DNA of 64,000 bases, taken from Microtetraspora fusca (GTDB lineage Bacteria > Actinomycetota > Actinomycetes > Streptosporangiales > Streptosporangiaceae). Both the position numbers and the translations under genes were made by a program. The notes beneath the pieces are model-generated. The model had not been told where the DNA came from. It searched no databases and saw only the letters and a program-made list of their open reading frames with translations. The stretch covers positions 1-64,000 of the forward strand of contig NZ_BBYK01000061.1 in the NCBI RefSeq assembly GCF_001570365.1, written 5' to 3'. The stretch's first letter is position 1. Each line of letters starts with the position of its first letter. Positions 1-8,375 of the stretch are shown piece after piece.

Positions 1-342
1 GACCAGCGCCATCCGGTCGGCGATGCCCGTCAGCGGGGCGAGCACGAGCTTCATGAAGAACTCGTCCCGGACCCGCGGGCCCTCCGTGGGCTCGTCGACC
101 CAGTTCTCCAGCGCCTCGCGGCCGGCGGCCGTGAGGTAGTAGACCTTCTTGTTCGGCCGGTTCGACTGCTCGACGTCCACGGCGCGGACGAAGCCGTCCT
201 TCTCCAGGCGGCCGAGCGTGACGTAGATCTGGCCGATGTTCGGCGACGGGTACGCACTTCCGAACGTCTTCTCGAGAGCATGTTTCAGTTCGTAGCCGTG
301 GGCAGGTTCCTTCGCGAGGAGCGCCAGCAGCGGCAGCCGCAC
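1..342 (-). CDS. PadR-family transcriptional regulator (C-terminus outside window)
   Basis: The visible 114 codons encode a PadR-type winged helix: an N-terminal segment with AHGYELKHALEKTFG, then NIGQIYVTLGRLEKDGFV (recognition helix and start of the wing) and KKVYYLTAAGREAL. PadR proteins are dimeric repressors, often responding to small molecules. I chose the GTG at 342 because a GGGAGG-like ribosome site lies about 7 nt upstream; an in-frame GTG at 348 sits too close to it. The C-terminal dimerisation region runs off the left edge. The gene is divergent from the sugar-transport operon starting at 482, so the 140-bp gap may hold control sites for both. What it regulates cannot be told from here. 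Confidence 0.9.
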   Translation of the reverse strand, partial: MRLPLLALLAKEPAHGYELKHALEKTFGSAYPSPNIGQIYVTLGRLEKDGFVRAVDVEQSNRPNKKVYYLTAAGREALENWVDEPTEGPRVRDEFFMKLVLAPLTGIADRMALV

Positions 343-400
343 GCGCACACCTCCCAGAGCGTAGTGACCGGAACGTTACCGAGCGGACTGGATACACCCG

Positions 401-429
401 TTGACGCCCACATTATCGCTATGCATAAC
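401..429 (+). promoter_or_regulatory. candidate promoter of the sugar ABC operon
   Basis: TTGACG at 401-406 and CATAAC at 424-429 are separated by 17 bp, a fair match to a housekeeping sigma promoter. The stretch is locally AT-rich (ATGCATAACATGCATGCA) in a GC-rich background. It lies about 50 bp upstream of the GTG at 482. No start site is known; this is inference from motif and position. Confidence 0.4.
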
Positions 430-481
430 ATGCATGCACCTACCTAACACGTATGTAACTCGGACTTAATCCGGAGGTCAC

Positions 482-1747
482 GTGGTTCGCCGCGGCTGCT
501 TACTCCTGGCCACCCTGCTGCTCGCGGGATGTTCTGGATTCGGCAGCGAGCCAGGCCCCGAGCAAGGGGACGGCACCGGCGGCACCGGTCCGATCACGCT
601 CGTCATCGGCCGGGACACGACCGCGTACCTCCGGCCGTTGCTCGACCGGTGGAACCAGACCCATCCCGCCGAACGGGTGACGCTGCTCGAACTGCCGGAG
701 GCGGCCGACGAGCAGCGCGCCCAGATGGTGGCCAACCTCCAGGCGCACAGCGACCGCTACGACGTGCTCGGGCTGGACGTGGTCTGGACGGCGGAGTTCG
801 CCGACGCCGGGTGGATCGTCCCGCTGGACCGCGGCCAGTTCCCCCTGGACAAGCTGCTGCGTCCGGTCGTGGACACCGCCGTCTACCGGGACCGGCTGTG
901 GGCCGTGCCGTTCACGAGCAACGCCGGGTTGCTGTACTACCGGTCCGACCTCCTCAAGAAGGAGCACCTCAAGCCGCCCACGACCTGGGCGGAGCTCCGC
1001 GATCAGGCCAAACGCCTGGGGAAGAAATATGACATAGGTGGATACGCGGGTCAGTTCCTGCCGTACGAGGGACTGACCGTGAACTTCGCGGAAGCGGTCC
1101 ACTCGGCCGGCGGGACGATCCTCTCGTCGGACGCGCGGACCGTGACGATGGACCCGGACACCGCCCGGACCGCGCTCAGCTTCCTGGTCGACGGCCTCAA
1201 GGAGGGGTGGATCCCTCAGGAGGCGCTCGCGTACAAGGAGGAGGAGTCGCGGCTCGCCTTCCAGCGCGGAGAGTTGCTCTTCACCCGCAACTGGCCGCAC
1301 GCGTACGGCCCGGCCACGCACTCCCCCGTGGCCGGCAAGTTCCAGGTCACCCGGCTCCCGGGCCGCACCGGCCCGGGGTCCAGCACGCTGGGCGGGCAGA
1401 ACCTCGCCATCAGCGCGTACTCGAAGCGGCAGAAGTCGGCCCTCAACTTCATCCGCTACTTCACCGGACCCGAGTGTCAGCGGCTGGTCCTCGCCCAGGG
1501 GTCGTTCCCCCCGGTGTGGGCCGATCTGTACGACGATCCGGAGCTCATCAAGCGGTTCCCGTACCTGCCCGTGCTCAAGGAGGCGATCCTCTCAGCGCGG
1601 CCGAGGCCGGTCACCGCCGACTACAACCAGGTCAGCCTGGTCATCTCCAGCGCCGTTTCCAACGCGCTCACCCTCGGCAAACCCGTCGACGAAACAGTCA
1701 CCGAGCTGAAACAGCAGCTCGGCGAGGTCATTCAGACCGGAGGATAG
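482..1747 (+). CDS. LpqY/ThuE-like sugar-binding lipoprotein of an ABC importer
   Basis: A 421-residue extracellular solute-binding protein. The N-terminus is a lipoprotein signal (VRRGCLLLATLLLAGC) with lipobox LLAGC. The segment YDVLGLDVVWTAEFADAGW is very close to what I recall of mycobacterial LpqY, the trehalose-binding protein of LpqY-SugABC, so trehalose or a related disaccharide is a reasonable guess. The GTG at 482 follows GGAGGT at 472-477. It is the first gene of a four-gene run (482-5487); the next gene starts 3 nt after its stop. The operon has no ATPase gene, as is usual in actinomycetes that share a common MsiK-type ATPase. Ligand is inferred, family is secure. Confidence 0.88.
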   Translation: MVRRGCLLLATLLLAGCSGFGSEPGPEQGDGTGGTGPITLVIGRDTTAYLRPLLDRWNQTHPAERVTLLELPEAADEQRAQMVANLQAHSDRYDVLGLDVVWTAEFADAGWIVPLDRGQFPLDKLLRPVVDTAVYRDRLWAVPFTSNAGLLYYRSDLLKKEHLKPPTTWAELRDQAKRLGKKYDIGGYAGQFLPYEGLTVNFAEAVHSAGGTILSSDARTVTMDPDTARTALSFLVDGLKEGWIPQEALAYKEEESRLAFQRGELLFTRNWPHAYGPATHSPVAGKFQVTRLPGRTGPGSSTLGGQNLAISAYSKRQKSALNFIRYFTGPECQRLVLAQGSFPPVWADLYDDPELIKRFPYLPVLKEAILSARPRPVTADYNQVSLVISSAVSNALTLGKPVDETVTELKQQLGEVIQTGG

Positions 1748-1750
1748 ACA

Positions 1751-3079
1751 ATGCGGAAACTCCCCCCGCTCCAGATCGGTGTGGCCGCCGCCCTCGCCCT
1801 CGCAGCGGCCGCGTGCAGCAGCTCCCCGTCCGAGCCCGCCACCACCGGCGGCGGCACCGCCTCGTCGGAGGCCAAGCCCCTCGCCGGCGTCACCGTCGAG
1901 GTCGCGGCGAAGTGGACGGGTGACGAGCAGGCCAGCTTCGAGAAGGTCCTCAAGGCGTTCGAGGAGAAGACCGGCGCCAAGGTCACGTACGCCTCCACGG
2001 GTGAGGACACCGGCGCCTACCTCGGCCCGCGCATCCAGGGCGGCAACCCGCCGGACGTGGCGATCCTGCCGCAGCCGGGCCTGGTGCAGCAGTACGCCGA
2101 CCAGAACGCGCTCAAGCCGCTCTCCCCCGAAGTCCTGTCGCAGATCGACCAGAACTACACGCCGTACTGGAAGGAGCTCGGCTCCGCGGGCGGCAAGGTG
2201 TACGGCGTGCTCGTGAAGGCGGCGCACAAGTCCCTGATCTGGTACCGGCAGTCGGCCTTCGACGACGCGGGCGTCCAGGAGGCCACGACCTGGGACGACC
2301 TGATCGGCAAGACCGCGCAGACGCTGGCCGACTCCGGCACCGCCCCGTTCGCGCTCTGCGCCGCCTCCGGATGGACGCTCACCGACCTGTTCGAGAACGT
2401 CTACCTGTCCTCGGCCGGCCCGGAGAACTACGACAAGCTGGCCAAGCACGAGATCCCGTGGACGGACCCGTCGGTCACCACCGCGCTGGAGAAGATGGCC
2501 CAGATCTTCGGCAAGAAGGACTTCATGCTCGGCGGGTCGTCCGGCGCGCTGCAGACCGACTTCCCGACCTGCGTCACCCAGGTCTACGGCCAGAAGAAGG
2601 CCGCGATGGTCATCGAGGCCGACTTCGTCGCCGCCTCGGTGGGCCAGTCGGGCGCCCAGGTCGGCGAAGAGGCGAAGATCATGGCGTTCCCGAAGGCCGG
2701 GGACACCGCTCCGGTCGTGCTCGGCGGCGACGTCGGCGTGGTCATGAAGGACTCCAAGGGCGCGCAGGCGCTGCTGGAGTTCCTGGCCTCCAAGGAGGGC
2801 GGCGAGGTCTGGGCCAAGCAGCCGGGTTACCTCTCCCCGAACCGCAACGTCTCGCCCGACAACTACCCGAACGAGCTGACCAAGAAGCTCGCCGAGACGA
2901 TCATCTCCTCGGGTGAGTCGGTCCGCTACGACATGTCGGACCTCGCGCCGAGCGCCTTCGGCGGCACGGACGGCAAGGGCGAGTGGAAGCACCTGCAGGA
3001 CTTCCTGCGGAACCCCAAGGACATCAAGGGGATCCAGGAGAAGCTCGAGGCGGACGCCGCCAAGGCCTACACCAAGTAA
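1751..3079 (+). CDS. second sugar-binding lipoprotein (alpha-glucoside type)
   Basis: A 442-residue extracellular binding protein. The signal peptide ends in a lipobox near Cys22 (LALAAAACSSS), followed by a Ser/Thr/Gly-rich tether. The mature part reads as a carbohydrate ABC binding protein of the AglE kind (GEDTGAYLGPRIQGGNPPDVAIL; GYLSPNRNVSPDNYP). A GGAGG site at 1739-1743 overlaps the end of the previous gene. It is not similar to the upstream LpqY-like protein beyond the general fold, so the operon codes for two different binding proteins ahead of one permease pair. This suggests either two ligands sharing one channel or one protein acting as a sensor; neither is shown. Confidence 0.85.
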   Translation: MRKLPPLQIGVAAALALAAAACSSSPSEPATTGGGTASSEAKPLAGVTVEVAAKWTGDEQASFEKVLKAFEEKTGAKVTYASTGEDTGAYLGPRIQGGNPPDVAILPQPGLVQQYADQNALKPLSPEVLSQIDQNYTPYWKELGSAGGKVYGVLVKAAHKSLIWYRQSAFDDAGVQEATTWDDLIGKTAQTLADSGTAPFALCAASGWTLTDLFENVYLSSAGPENYDKLAKHEIPWTDPSVTTALEKMAQIFGKKDFMLGGSSGALQTDFPTCVTQVYGQKKAAMVIEADFVAASVGQSGAQVGEEAKIMAFPKAGDTAPVVLGGDVGVVMKDSKGAQALLEFLASKEGGEVWAKQPGYLSPNRNVSPDNYPNELTKKLAETIISSGESVRYDMSDLAPSAFGGTDGKGEWKHLQDFLRNPKDIKGIQEKLEADAAKAYTK

Positions 3080-3091
3080 GGGGAGAAGGCC

Positions 3092-4603
3092 GTGACCGAA
3101 CGGTTGGACGGCCCGCAGGCCCCCGGCGGCGACGAACTCGCCGCCGGGGGCTCCCCCGGACCGGCAGAGACTGACTCCGACGTCGCGCGGCCTCCGGCCA
3201 CCGACACCGACACCGACACCGACACCGGCGCCGATACCAGTGCCGACACCGCGACCGACCCCCACCCCGCCGACACCACCGGCGCCGCGACGGCCCCCCG
3301 CCCCGCCGGCGGCACGGCCACGACGCGGCTCGGCCCGTCGCCCAAGATGGCGGTGCTCTTCCTGCTCCCGGCGCTCCTGCTGCTGGCCGCCTGGGTGATC
3401 TACCCCATCATCTACTCGATCTTCCGGAGCCTCTTCGACGCGGCGGGCGACCGCTTCGTGGGCCTGGAGAACTACGCCGCGATCTTCAGTGACTCGGGCA
3501 CGCTCACCACGATCAGGAACAACATCATCTGGGTCGTGGTGGCCCCGCTGATCGTGACCGTGCTCGGCCTGATCTTCGCGGTGCTGACCGAACGCATCCG
3601 CTGGGCGACCGCGTTCAAGCTCATCCTGTTCATGCCGATGGCGGTCTCGCTGCTCGCCGCCGGCGTCATCTTCCGGCTCGTCTACGAGCAGGACCCGGAC
3701 AAGGGCGTCGCCAATGCCGTGATCACCACGGTGCACGACACCTTCAGCAGCAGCCAGGGCTATCCCGGGGCCCGTCCCCGCGAGAACGACCAGGCCCCCG
3801 TGGTGCTGAAGGACGGCGACGTCGTCACCCGGCAGCCGGTCCAGCCCGGCCAGCAGGTCCTGATCCCGCTCGTCGGCCTCAAGCCGGACGCCGTCAAGGA
3901 CGCCACGCCGGCCAAGACCGCGGCCGCGGGCGGTCTCAGCGGGACGGTCTGGCTCGACGTCGTACACGGAGGCGGCGGCACGGTCAACCAGATCGACGGC
4001 ACGGAGAAGGGCCTCGCCGGGGTCACGGTCGAGGCGGTGGCGGACGGCAAGGTCAAGGCCACCACCGAGACCGCCGCCGACGGCACCTTCTACTTCTCCG
4101 GCCTGCCCGCGGGCTCCTACGACGTACGGCTTCCGCAGTCGAACTTCGAGGCGGCGTTCAACGGCCTCACCTGGCTCGGCCCGACCCTGATCACCCCGGC
4201 GATCATCGGCGCGTACATCTGGGTCTGGGCGGGGTTCGCGATGGTGCTGATCGCGGCCGGGCTCTCGGCGATCCCGCGTGACGCGCTGGAGGCCGCGCGC
4301 ATCGACGGGGCCACCGAGTGGCAGGTGTTCCGACGGATCACGGTGCCGCTGCTCGCGCCGGTCCTGCTGGTGGTCTTCGTCACGATGGTCATCAACGTGT
4401 TGAAGGTCTTCGACCTGGTGTTCATCATCGCGCCGGGTTCGGTGCAACCGCAGGCGAACGTGATCGCGCTGGAGATGTGGCGCGTGTCGTTCGGCGGCGG
4501 CGGCAACCAGGGCATGGGTAGCGCCCTCGCCATCTTCCTGCTGATCCTGGTGCTGCCGTTCATGATCTTCAACATCCGGCGGTTCAGGAGGGACGAGCGA
4601 TGA
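3092..4603 (+). CDS. sugar ABC permease (MalF/AglF type) with a large extracytoplasmic insert
   Basis: A 503-residue permease where about 300 is usual. Residues 1-75 are a disordered, Asp/Thr-rich cytoplasmic tail encoded partly by GACACC repeats. The first membrane segment is near residues 84-113. Around residues 205-350 the membrane region is interrupted by a soluble insert whose second half (GLSGTVWLDV, GLAGVTVEAV, DGTFYFSGLPAGSYDVRLP) looks like an SdrD-B/CnaB-like Ig fold. Membrane segments then resume, and the EAA loop that contacts the ATPase is seen in ALEAARIDGATEWQVF. The insert sits where E. coli MalF carries its periplasmic P2 domain. The GTG start at 3092 follows GGGAGAAGG; the stop overlaps the next start as ATGA. 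Confidence 0.9.
   Translation: MTERLDGPQAPGGDELAAGGSPGPAETDSDVARPPATDTDTDTDTGADTSADTATDPHPADTTGAATAPRPAGGTATTRLGPSPKMAVLFLLPALLLLAAWVIYPIIYSIFRSLFDAAGDRFVGLENYAAIFSDSGTLTTIRNNIIWVVVAPLIVTVLGLIFAVLTERIRWATAFKLILFMPMAVSLLAAGVIFRLVYEQDPDKGVANAVITTVHDTFSSSQGYPGARPRENDQAPVVLKDGDVVTRQPVQPGQQVLIPLVGLKPDAVKDATPAKTAAAGGLSGTVWLDVVHGGGGTVNQIDGTEKGLAGVTVEAVADGKVKATTETAADGTFYFSGLPAGSYDVRLPQSNFEAAFNGLTWLGPTLITPAIIGAYIWVWAGFAMVLIAAGLSAIPRDALEAARIDGATEWQVFRRITVPLLAPVLLVVFVTMVINVLKVFDLVFIIAPGSVQPQANVIALEMWRVSFGGGGNQGMGSALAIFLLILVLPFMIFNIRRFRRDER
3200..3226 (+). repeat. GACACC hexamer repeat within the permease gene
   Basis: About four to five tandem CCGACA/GACACC units encode a Thr-Asp run in the N-terminal tail of the permease. 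A six-base unit can vary in number without breaking the frame. Confidence 0.8.
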
Positions 4604-5487
4604 CAACCCTGACCGAGGCGAGGCACGCGCGCGCGATCGAGCGCGGCCTCCTCGGGCGCCTCGCCGACCGGATCGGCGGGGGCCTGGTCCAGGTGGCCCT
4701 GGTCCTCATCGCGGTGTTCTGGCTCGTCCCGACGCTCGGCCTGCTGGTCGTCTCGCTGCGGGGCGAGAAGGAGAACAACTCCACCGGCTGGTGGACCCTC
4801 TTCACCAAGCCGGCCCAGGTCACCTTCGAGAACTACAGCAACCTGCTGGCCTCCGGGTTCACCTCGTCGTTCTGGAACACGGTGCTGATCACCGTGCCCG
4901 CGACGGTGCTGGTCATCGGCATCGCGGCCATGGCGGCGTACGCGTTCGCCTGGATCGACTTCCCCGGCCGGGACGCCATATTCCTCGTGGTCATCGGCCT
5001 GCTGGTGGTGCCGGTCCAGATCGCCCTGATCCCCATCGCCAAGCTGTACGGCGCGCTGGACATCTTCGGCTCCATCCTCGGAGTGGTGCTGTTCCACGTG
5101 GCGTTCGGCCTGCCGTTCGCGATTTTCCTGCTGCGCAACTTCTTCGTGGGCATCCCCCGCGAGCTCCTGGAGGCGGCGCGGATGGACGGCGCACCGGAGT
5201 GGCGGATCTTCGTGACGGTCGTGTTCCCGCTGGCCAAGCCGGCGATCGCGTCGCTCGGGATCTTCCAGTTCCTGTGGGTGTGGAACGACCTGCTGGTGGC
5301 CCTGGTCTTCGCCGACTCCGCCAACCAGCCGATGACCAAGGCCCTGCAGTCCCAGATGCGACAGTTCGGCACCAACGTCGACATCCTCGCGCCCGGCGCC
5401 TTCCTGTCGCTGATCATCCCGCTGGTGCTCTTCTTCGCCTTCCAGCGGTACTTCGTCCAGGGTCTGCTCGCCGGATCGGTGAAGTAG
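4600..5487 (+). CDS. carbohydrate ABC permease (MalG/AglG type)
   Basis: A 295-residue MalG-type permease with about six membrane segments and the EAA motif [17 protein letters not shown]. It pairs with the preceding MalF-type permease; the ATG at 4600 overlaps that gene's TGA, so the two are translationally coupled. It is the last gene of the operon, and no ATPase follows. The C-terminus ([18 protein letters not shown]) is typical of the family. Sugar specificity comes from the binding proteins and cannot be read from this gene. Confidence 0.93.
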   Translation: MTTLTEARHARAIERGLLGRLADRIGGGLVQVALVLIAVFWLVPTLGLLVVSLRGEKENNSTGWWTLFTKPAQVTFENYSNLLASGFTSSFWNTVLITVPATVLVIGIAAMAAYAFAWIDFPGRDAIFLVVIGLLVVPVQIALIPIAKLYGALDIFGSILGVVLFHVAFGLPFAIFLLRNFFVGIPRELLEAARMDGAPEWRIFVTVVFPLAKPAIASLGIFQFLWVWNDLLVALVFADSANQPMTKALQSQMRQFGTNVDILAPGAFLSLIIPLVLFFAFQRYFVQGLLAGSVK

Positions 5488-5605
5488 GGCCCCGAAGCGA
5501 CGGCGGCGGCTCCGGACCGGTGACGTGCAGGTTCGGAGCCGCGGCCACGGCTCGGACGGCTCGCACGGCCCGGACGCGCGCCTTTCAGGGGTGGGCGCGC
5601 GCCGG

Positions 5606-5670
5606 GCCTCTGCCGTGCCTCTGCTGTGCCTCTGCCGACCTCTGCCGTGCCTCTGCCGTGCCTCTGCCGT
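5606..5670. repeat. tandem 11-bp repeat (GCCTCTGCCGT), six copies
   Basis: Six adjoining copies of GCCTCTGCCGT, one with T for C and one followed by a 10-bp copy, lie between the ABC operon and ung. The array ends 76 bp before the ung start. Reading frame extends across it, but no ribosome site or conserved sequence supports translation. Confidence 0.9.
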
Positions 5671-5746
5671 GCCGGGAGGTTTCTCACCGGAGCGGTTGTA
5701 CCGACACTTCATCCTTGATCCCGAAAAGCAGATAGGCTTCGCCACC

Positions 5747-6424
5747 ATGGCAGGGCGTCCCTTAAACGAAGTCATGGAAGCCGGATGGGCCGCGGCCCTC
5801 GAACCCGTCGGGGAGCAGATCTCCGCCATGGGTGACTTCCTCCGGCAGGAGATCGCCGAAGGACGGCAGTATCTCCCCTCCGGGCCCAACGTGCTGCGCG
5901 CGTTCCAGCAGCCCCTCGACGAGGTCCGCGTGCTGATCGTCGGCCAGGATCCCTATCCGACGCCCGGCCACCCGATCGGCCTGAGCTTCTCCGTCGCCGC
6001 CGATGTCCGCCCGCTGCCCGCCAGCCTGGTGAACATCTACAAGGAGTACATGGCCGACCTCGGCTATCCGCAGCCCGGCAACGGCGACCTCACCCCGTGG
6101 ACCGAGCAGGGAGTGCTGCTCCTCAACAGGGTGCTGACCGTGATGCCCGGCAAGCCGGCCTCGCACCGGGGCAAGGGCTGGGAGCAGGTCACCGAGCGGG
6201 CGATCACCGCCCTCGTCGAGCGGGGCGGCCCGCTGGTGGCCATCCTGTGGGGCCGTGACGCCCGAAACCTGCGCCCCATGCTCGGCCAGGTGCCGTGCAT
6301 CGAGTCGGCGCACCCCAGCCCCCTTTCGGCGCGGAGCGGCTTCTTCGGATCCCGCCCGTTCAGCCGTGCCAACGAGCTGCTCGTACAGCAGGGCGCCGCC
6401 CCTGTCGAGTGGAAGCTCCCCTGA
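5747..6424 (+). CDS. ung: uracil-DNA glycosylase, family 1
   Basis: Removes uracil from DNA to start base excision repair. The 225-residue protein has the catalytic GQDPY box (Asp68), the LLLNRVLTV segment and the HPSPLS loop (His189), all diagnostic of family 1 UDG. I chose ATG 5747 because it gives the normal family length and because the in-frame extension upstream runs through an 11-bp tandem repeat and carries no conserved sequence. No strong Shine-Dalgarno is visible, so the transcript may be nearly leaderless. It stands alone downstream of the sugar operon. Confidence 0.96.
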   Translation: MAGRPLNEVMEAGWAAALEPVGEQISAMGDFLRQEIAEGRQYLPSGPNVLRAFQQPLDEVRVLIVGQDPYPTPGHPIGLSFSVAADVRPLPASLVNIYKEYMADLGYPQPGNGDLTPWTEQGVLLLNRVLTVMPGKPASHRGKGWEQVTERAITALVERGGPLVAILWGRDARNLRPMLGQVPCIESAHPSPLSARSGFFGSRPFSRANELLVQQGAAPVEWKLP

Positions 6425-6448
6425 CCGCTGCCAGTAGGATCAAGCACC

Positions 6449-6787
6449 ATGAGCGATGAAACGGATACCGGACGCTACCTCCGCCTGACGGTCGACCTGG
6501 TCGTCGAGGTCCAGGATGTGAAGGCGTTGCAGGAGGCGGCCCTGGCGGAGATCCGCCATCCGGACGCCGAGCTTGACGACGACGAGCGCCAGGAGCAGAT
6601 CGAGCTGGTCAACGCGGACGACACGGGTGCGGCGGCCCTCCAGTGGCTGATCGAGCCCGACCACGTCCTCGGCCTGGTCGAGCACGTCAGAGATGTGGAG
6701 CCCCGCGAGGCGATGCTCGGCGTCGAGCCGTCGGACGGCATCCTCGAAGACGAGGACGAGCACGACCACGACGACCACGCGCACTGA
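6449..6787 (+). CDS. acidic hypothetical protein with His/Asp-rich tail
   Basis: A 112-residue, strongly acidic protein. The first 95 residues look globular (RYLRLTVDLVVEVQDVKAL at the start; ALQWLIEPDHVLGLVEHV later). The tail, EDEDEHDHDDHAH, could bind divalent metal. The ATG at 6449 lies 24 bp after ung, behind AGGATC, so it may be cotranscribed. I do not recognise a named family and assign no function. Confidence 0.7.
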   Translation: MSDETDTGRYLRLTVDLVVEVQDVKALQEAALAEIRHPDAELDDDERQEQIELVNADDTGAAALQWLIEPDHVLGLVEHVRDVEPREAMLGVEPSDGILEDEDEHDHDDHAH

Positions 6788-6796
6788 GCACGTACC

Positions 6797-6818
6797 GCGA
6801 GCCCGGCACCGGGCTCGC
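6797..6818. terminator. hairpin after the acidic hypothetical gene
   Basis: GCGAGCCCG and CGGGCTCGC form a perfect 9-bp stem around a 4-nt loop, 10 bp past the stop at 6787. There is no T tract, as is common in actinomycetes. It lies between convergent genes. Confidence 0.6.
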
Positions 6819-7012
6819 AACCGCTGAGAAGTGAGCACGCGCGCTCAGCACGACACTGGGCGCGCCGTCCACTCCGCTTCCCCAGGCTGACGGACCACAA
6901 CCGTCAGCCCCAACACTGCGGACACGCAGTCCACCGGTTTCCGGCCCTCCGCTCCGGGGCGTGCGATGAGCGTTCGCGATGCCGGCGATGGCCGTGTCGG
7001 CCGGGATCATTG

Positions 7013-7960
7013 TCAGGTTTCGAGCAGGTTTTCGCGGTGGGTGGCGAGGGCGTCCCGCTGCCGTGCCAGTTCCTCACATCGAGCGCCGAGATGGCCGAGC
7101 ATGCCGTCGATCCAGCGCGCCACCTCCTGGACCTCCTGGCCGGTCCGCACGATCTTCTGATGCTTGTACATGTCGACGATGAAGTTGTCGAACATCACGT
7201 CGGCGAACCAGCGCGTGTCCACCTTGGGGAGCCGGGGGTGCGCGGTGACCCCGACGTCGGCCAGCTCACGGGAGAACGCGTCGAGCGCCCGCTGCGCCTG
7301 CCAGGCCGCCTGATCGGCGTTCCGGAGATGGCCGTGCTCGACCATGTCGGCGATGCCGCCTCCGCCGAACACGTCCCAGGTGGACGCGCCGCGCGCCCCG
7401 CCGAGAGATCGCAGGACCTGCCCGACGGCGTTGGCCGCCGCCATCCCGGCGTGCCGCGCCTCCTCGTGCTCGCGCAGATCCACCTCGACGTGCGCAAGCC
7501 GCTCGGCGATCTCGGCCAGCTCCCGGCCACGCGGGTCGTCGGAGTCGAGCAGCATCCGCTCCTTGCGGGCGAGCAGCCCGATGAGCTCGCCGTCGGTGTT
7601 CGCCACTTCCGCCAGGCTCGCCTCGGTGGTGCGCAGGTCGGCGGTCAGCCACTCCAGCCGGGTGCGCTGCCCGTGGACGCGCTGCCGTACGGCTTCCGCC
7701 TCGGCGCGCTCGCGGGCGAGCCGCTCCTCCTTGGTGCCGAAGAGCGAGGCGAAGAATCCGCCCTGCTCCAGCTTGACGACGTCCCGATCCTCCTTGGCGA
7801 GCTGCCGCTCCAGCTCGGCGAGCAGCCGGGCGACCTCGTCGATCTGCCCGGTAAGGGTGGCGCGCTGCCGGGTCAGCCGCTCCCGGCGACGGGTCCGCTC
7901 CCTGGCATCGCGGATTTCTCCGTCAAGAGCATCAAAAGAGGTCACATCCACAAGACGCAC
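7013..7960 (-). CDS. coiled-coil protein of unknown function
   Basis: A soluble protein of about 315 residues with no signal peptide or membrane segment. Residues 15-175 are heptad-like and rich in Glu, Arg and Ala, interrupted by a short hydrophobic motif GGFFASLFGTKEERLARERA near residue 70. The C-terminal third is more globular (WFADVMFDNFIVDMYKHQKI) and ends in a second short helix. GTG codons at 7960, 7951 and 7945 are all possible starts and none has a clear ribosome site, so the N-terminus is uncertain by a few residues. I do not recognise the family. It is convergent with the preceding gene and divergent from the hydrolase at 8376. Confidence 0.7.
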   Translation of the reverse strand: MRLVDVTSFDALDGEIRDARERTRRRERLTRQRATLTGQIDEVARLLAELERQLAKEDRDVVKLEQGGFFASLFGTKEERLARERAEAEAVRQRVHGQRTRLEWLTADLRTTEASLAEVANTDGELIGLLARKERMLLDSDDPRGRELAEIAERLAHVEVDLREHEEARHAGMAAANAVGQVLRSLGGARGASTWDVFGGGGIADMVEHGHLRNADQAAWQAQRALDAFSRELADVGVTAHPRLPKVDTRWFADVMFDNFIVDMYKHQKIVRTGQEVQEVARWIDGMLGHLGARCEELARQRDALATHRENLLET

Positions 7961-8375
7961 GAGCGACGGCCAGTGTTCCGTTGCCTGGAATGTGCTCGAA
8001 TGTGCGCACAGGTCAGACAGCCATGACCTTACGGTCCGGCATCCCCCGCATCCGGGGTTCCCGCTTCACCGCCGACCGCCCACCCGAGCTGGGTCTTACC
8101 CCGGCTCCACCGGGACGGCCGATGCCGTCCCGCCCGGTCTTGCCCAGGGCGGCCCTGGTCCTGCGCCGGCGCGCCGACGCCTCACGCGAGCTTCACACGA
8201 TCCAACATACGTTCGATTTCCTTCGCTTACGTTGTCTAGGCTGTGGCCTGCGACCACCGCATGATCTTCGGTCTTCACTCAACCGGTGATCAGCGGCGGC
8301 CGTAGCCGTTGTCCGACAGCCCGGCTCCCCGCCCCGGCTGGCCGAATAGACCGACAATCGGGAGGATTTAGTCCA
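7961..8375. other. gene-free divergent interval
   Basis: About 415 bp between the coiled-coil gene and the hydrolase. Open frames exist but lack ribosome sites and conserved sequence. An inverted repeat AGGTCA/TGACCT with an 8-nt spacer lies at 8010-8029 and could be an operator. I see no confident promoter or RNA gene. Confidence 0.5.

Noticed and set aside
3092-4603. Fusion of two genes or a frameshift in the long permease
   Set aside because: One uninterrupted frame with normal codon use; membrane segments resume after the insert and the EAA loop is intact.
1592-4606. 1004-codon minus-strand open frame over the sugar operon
   Set aside because: Antisense to the binding-protein and permease genes, without ribosome site or recognisable domain.
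5606-5670. Possible CRISPR array
   Set aside because: Units are 11 bp, adjoining, with no spacers and no cas genes.
5525-5746. N-terminal extension of uracil-DNA glycosylase
   Set aside because: The in-frame stretch runs through an 11-bp tandem repeat and has no family similarity; ATG 5747 gives the normal length.
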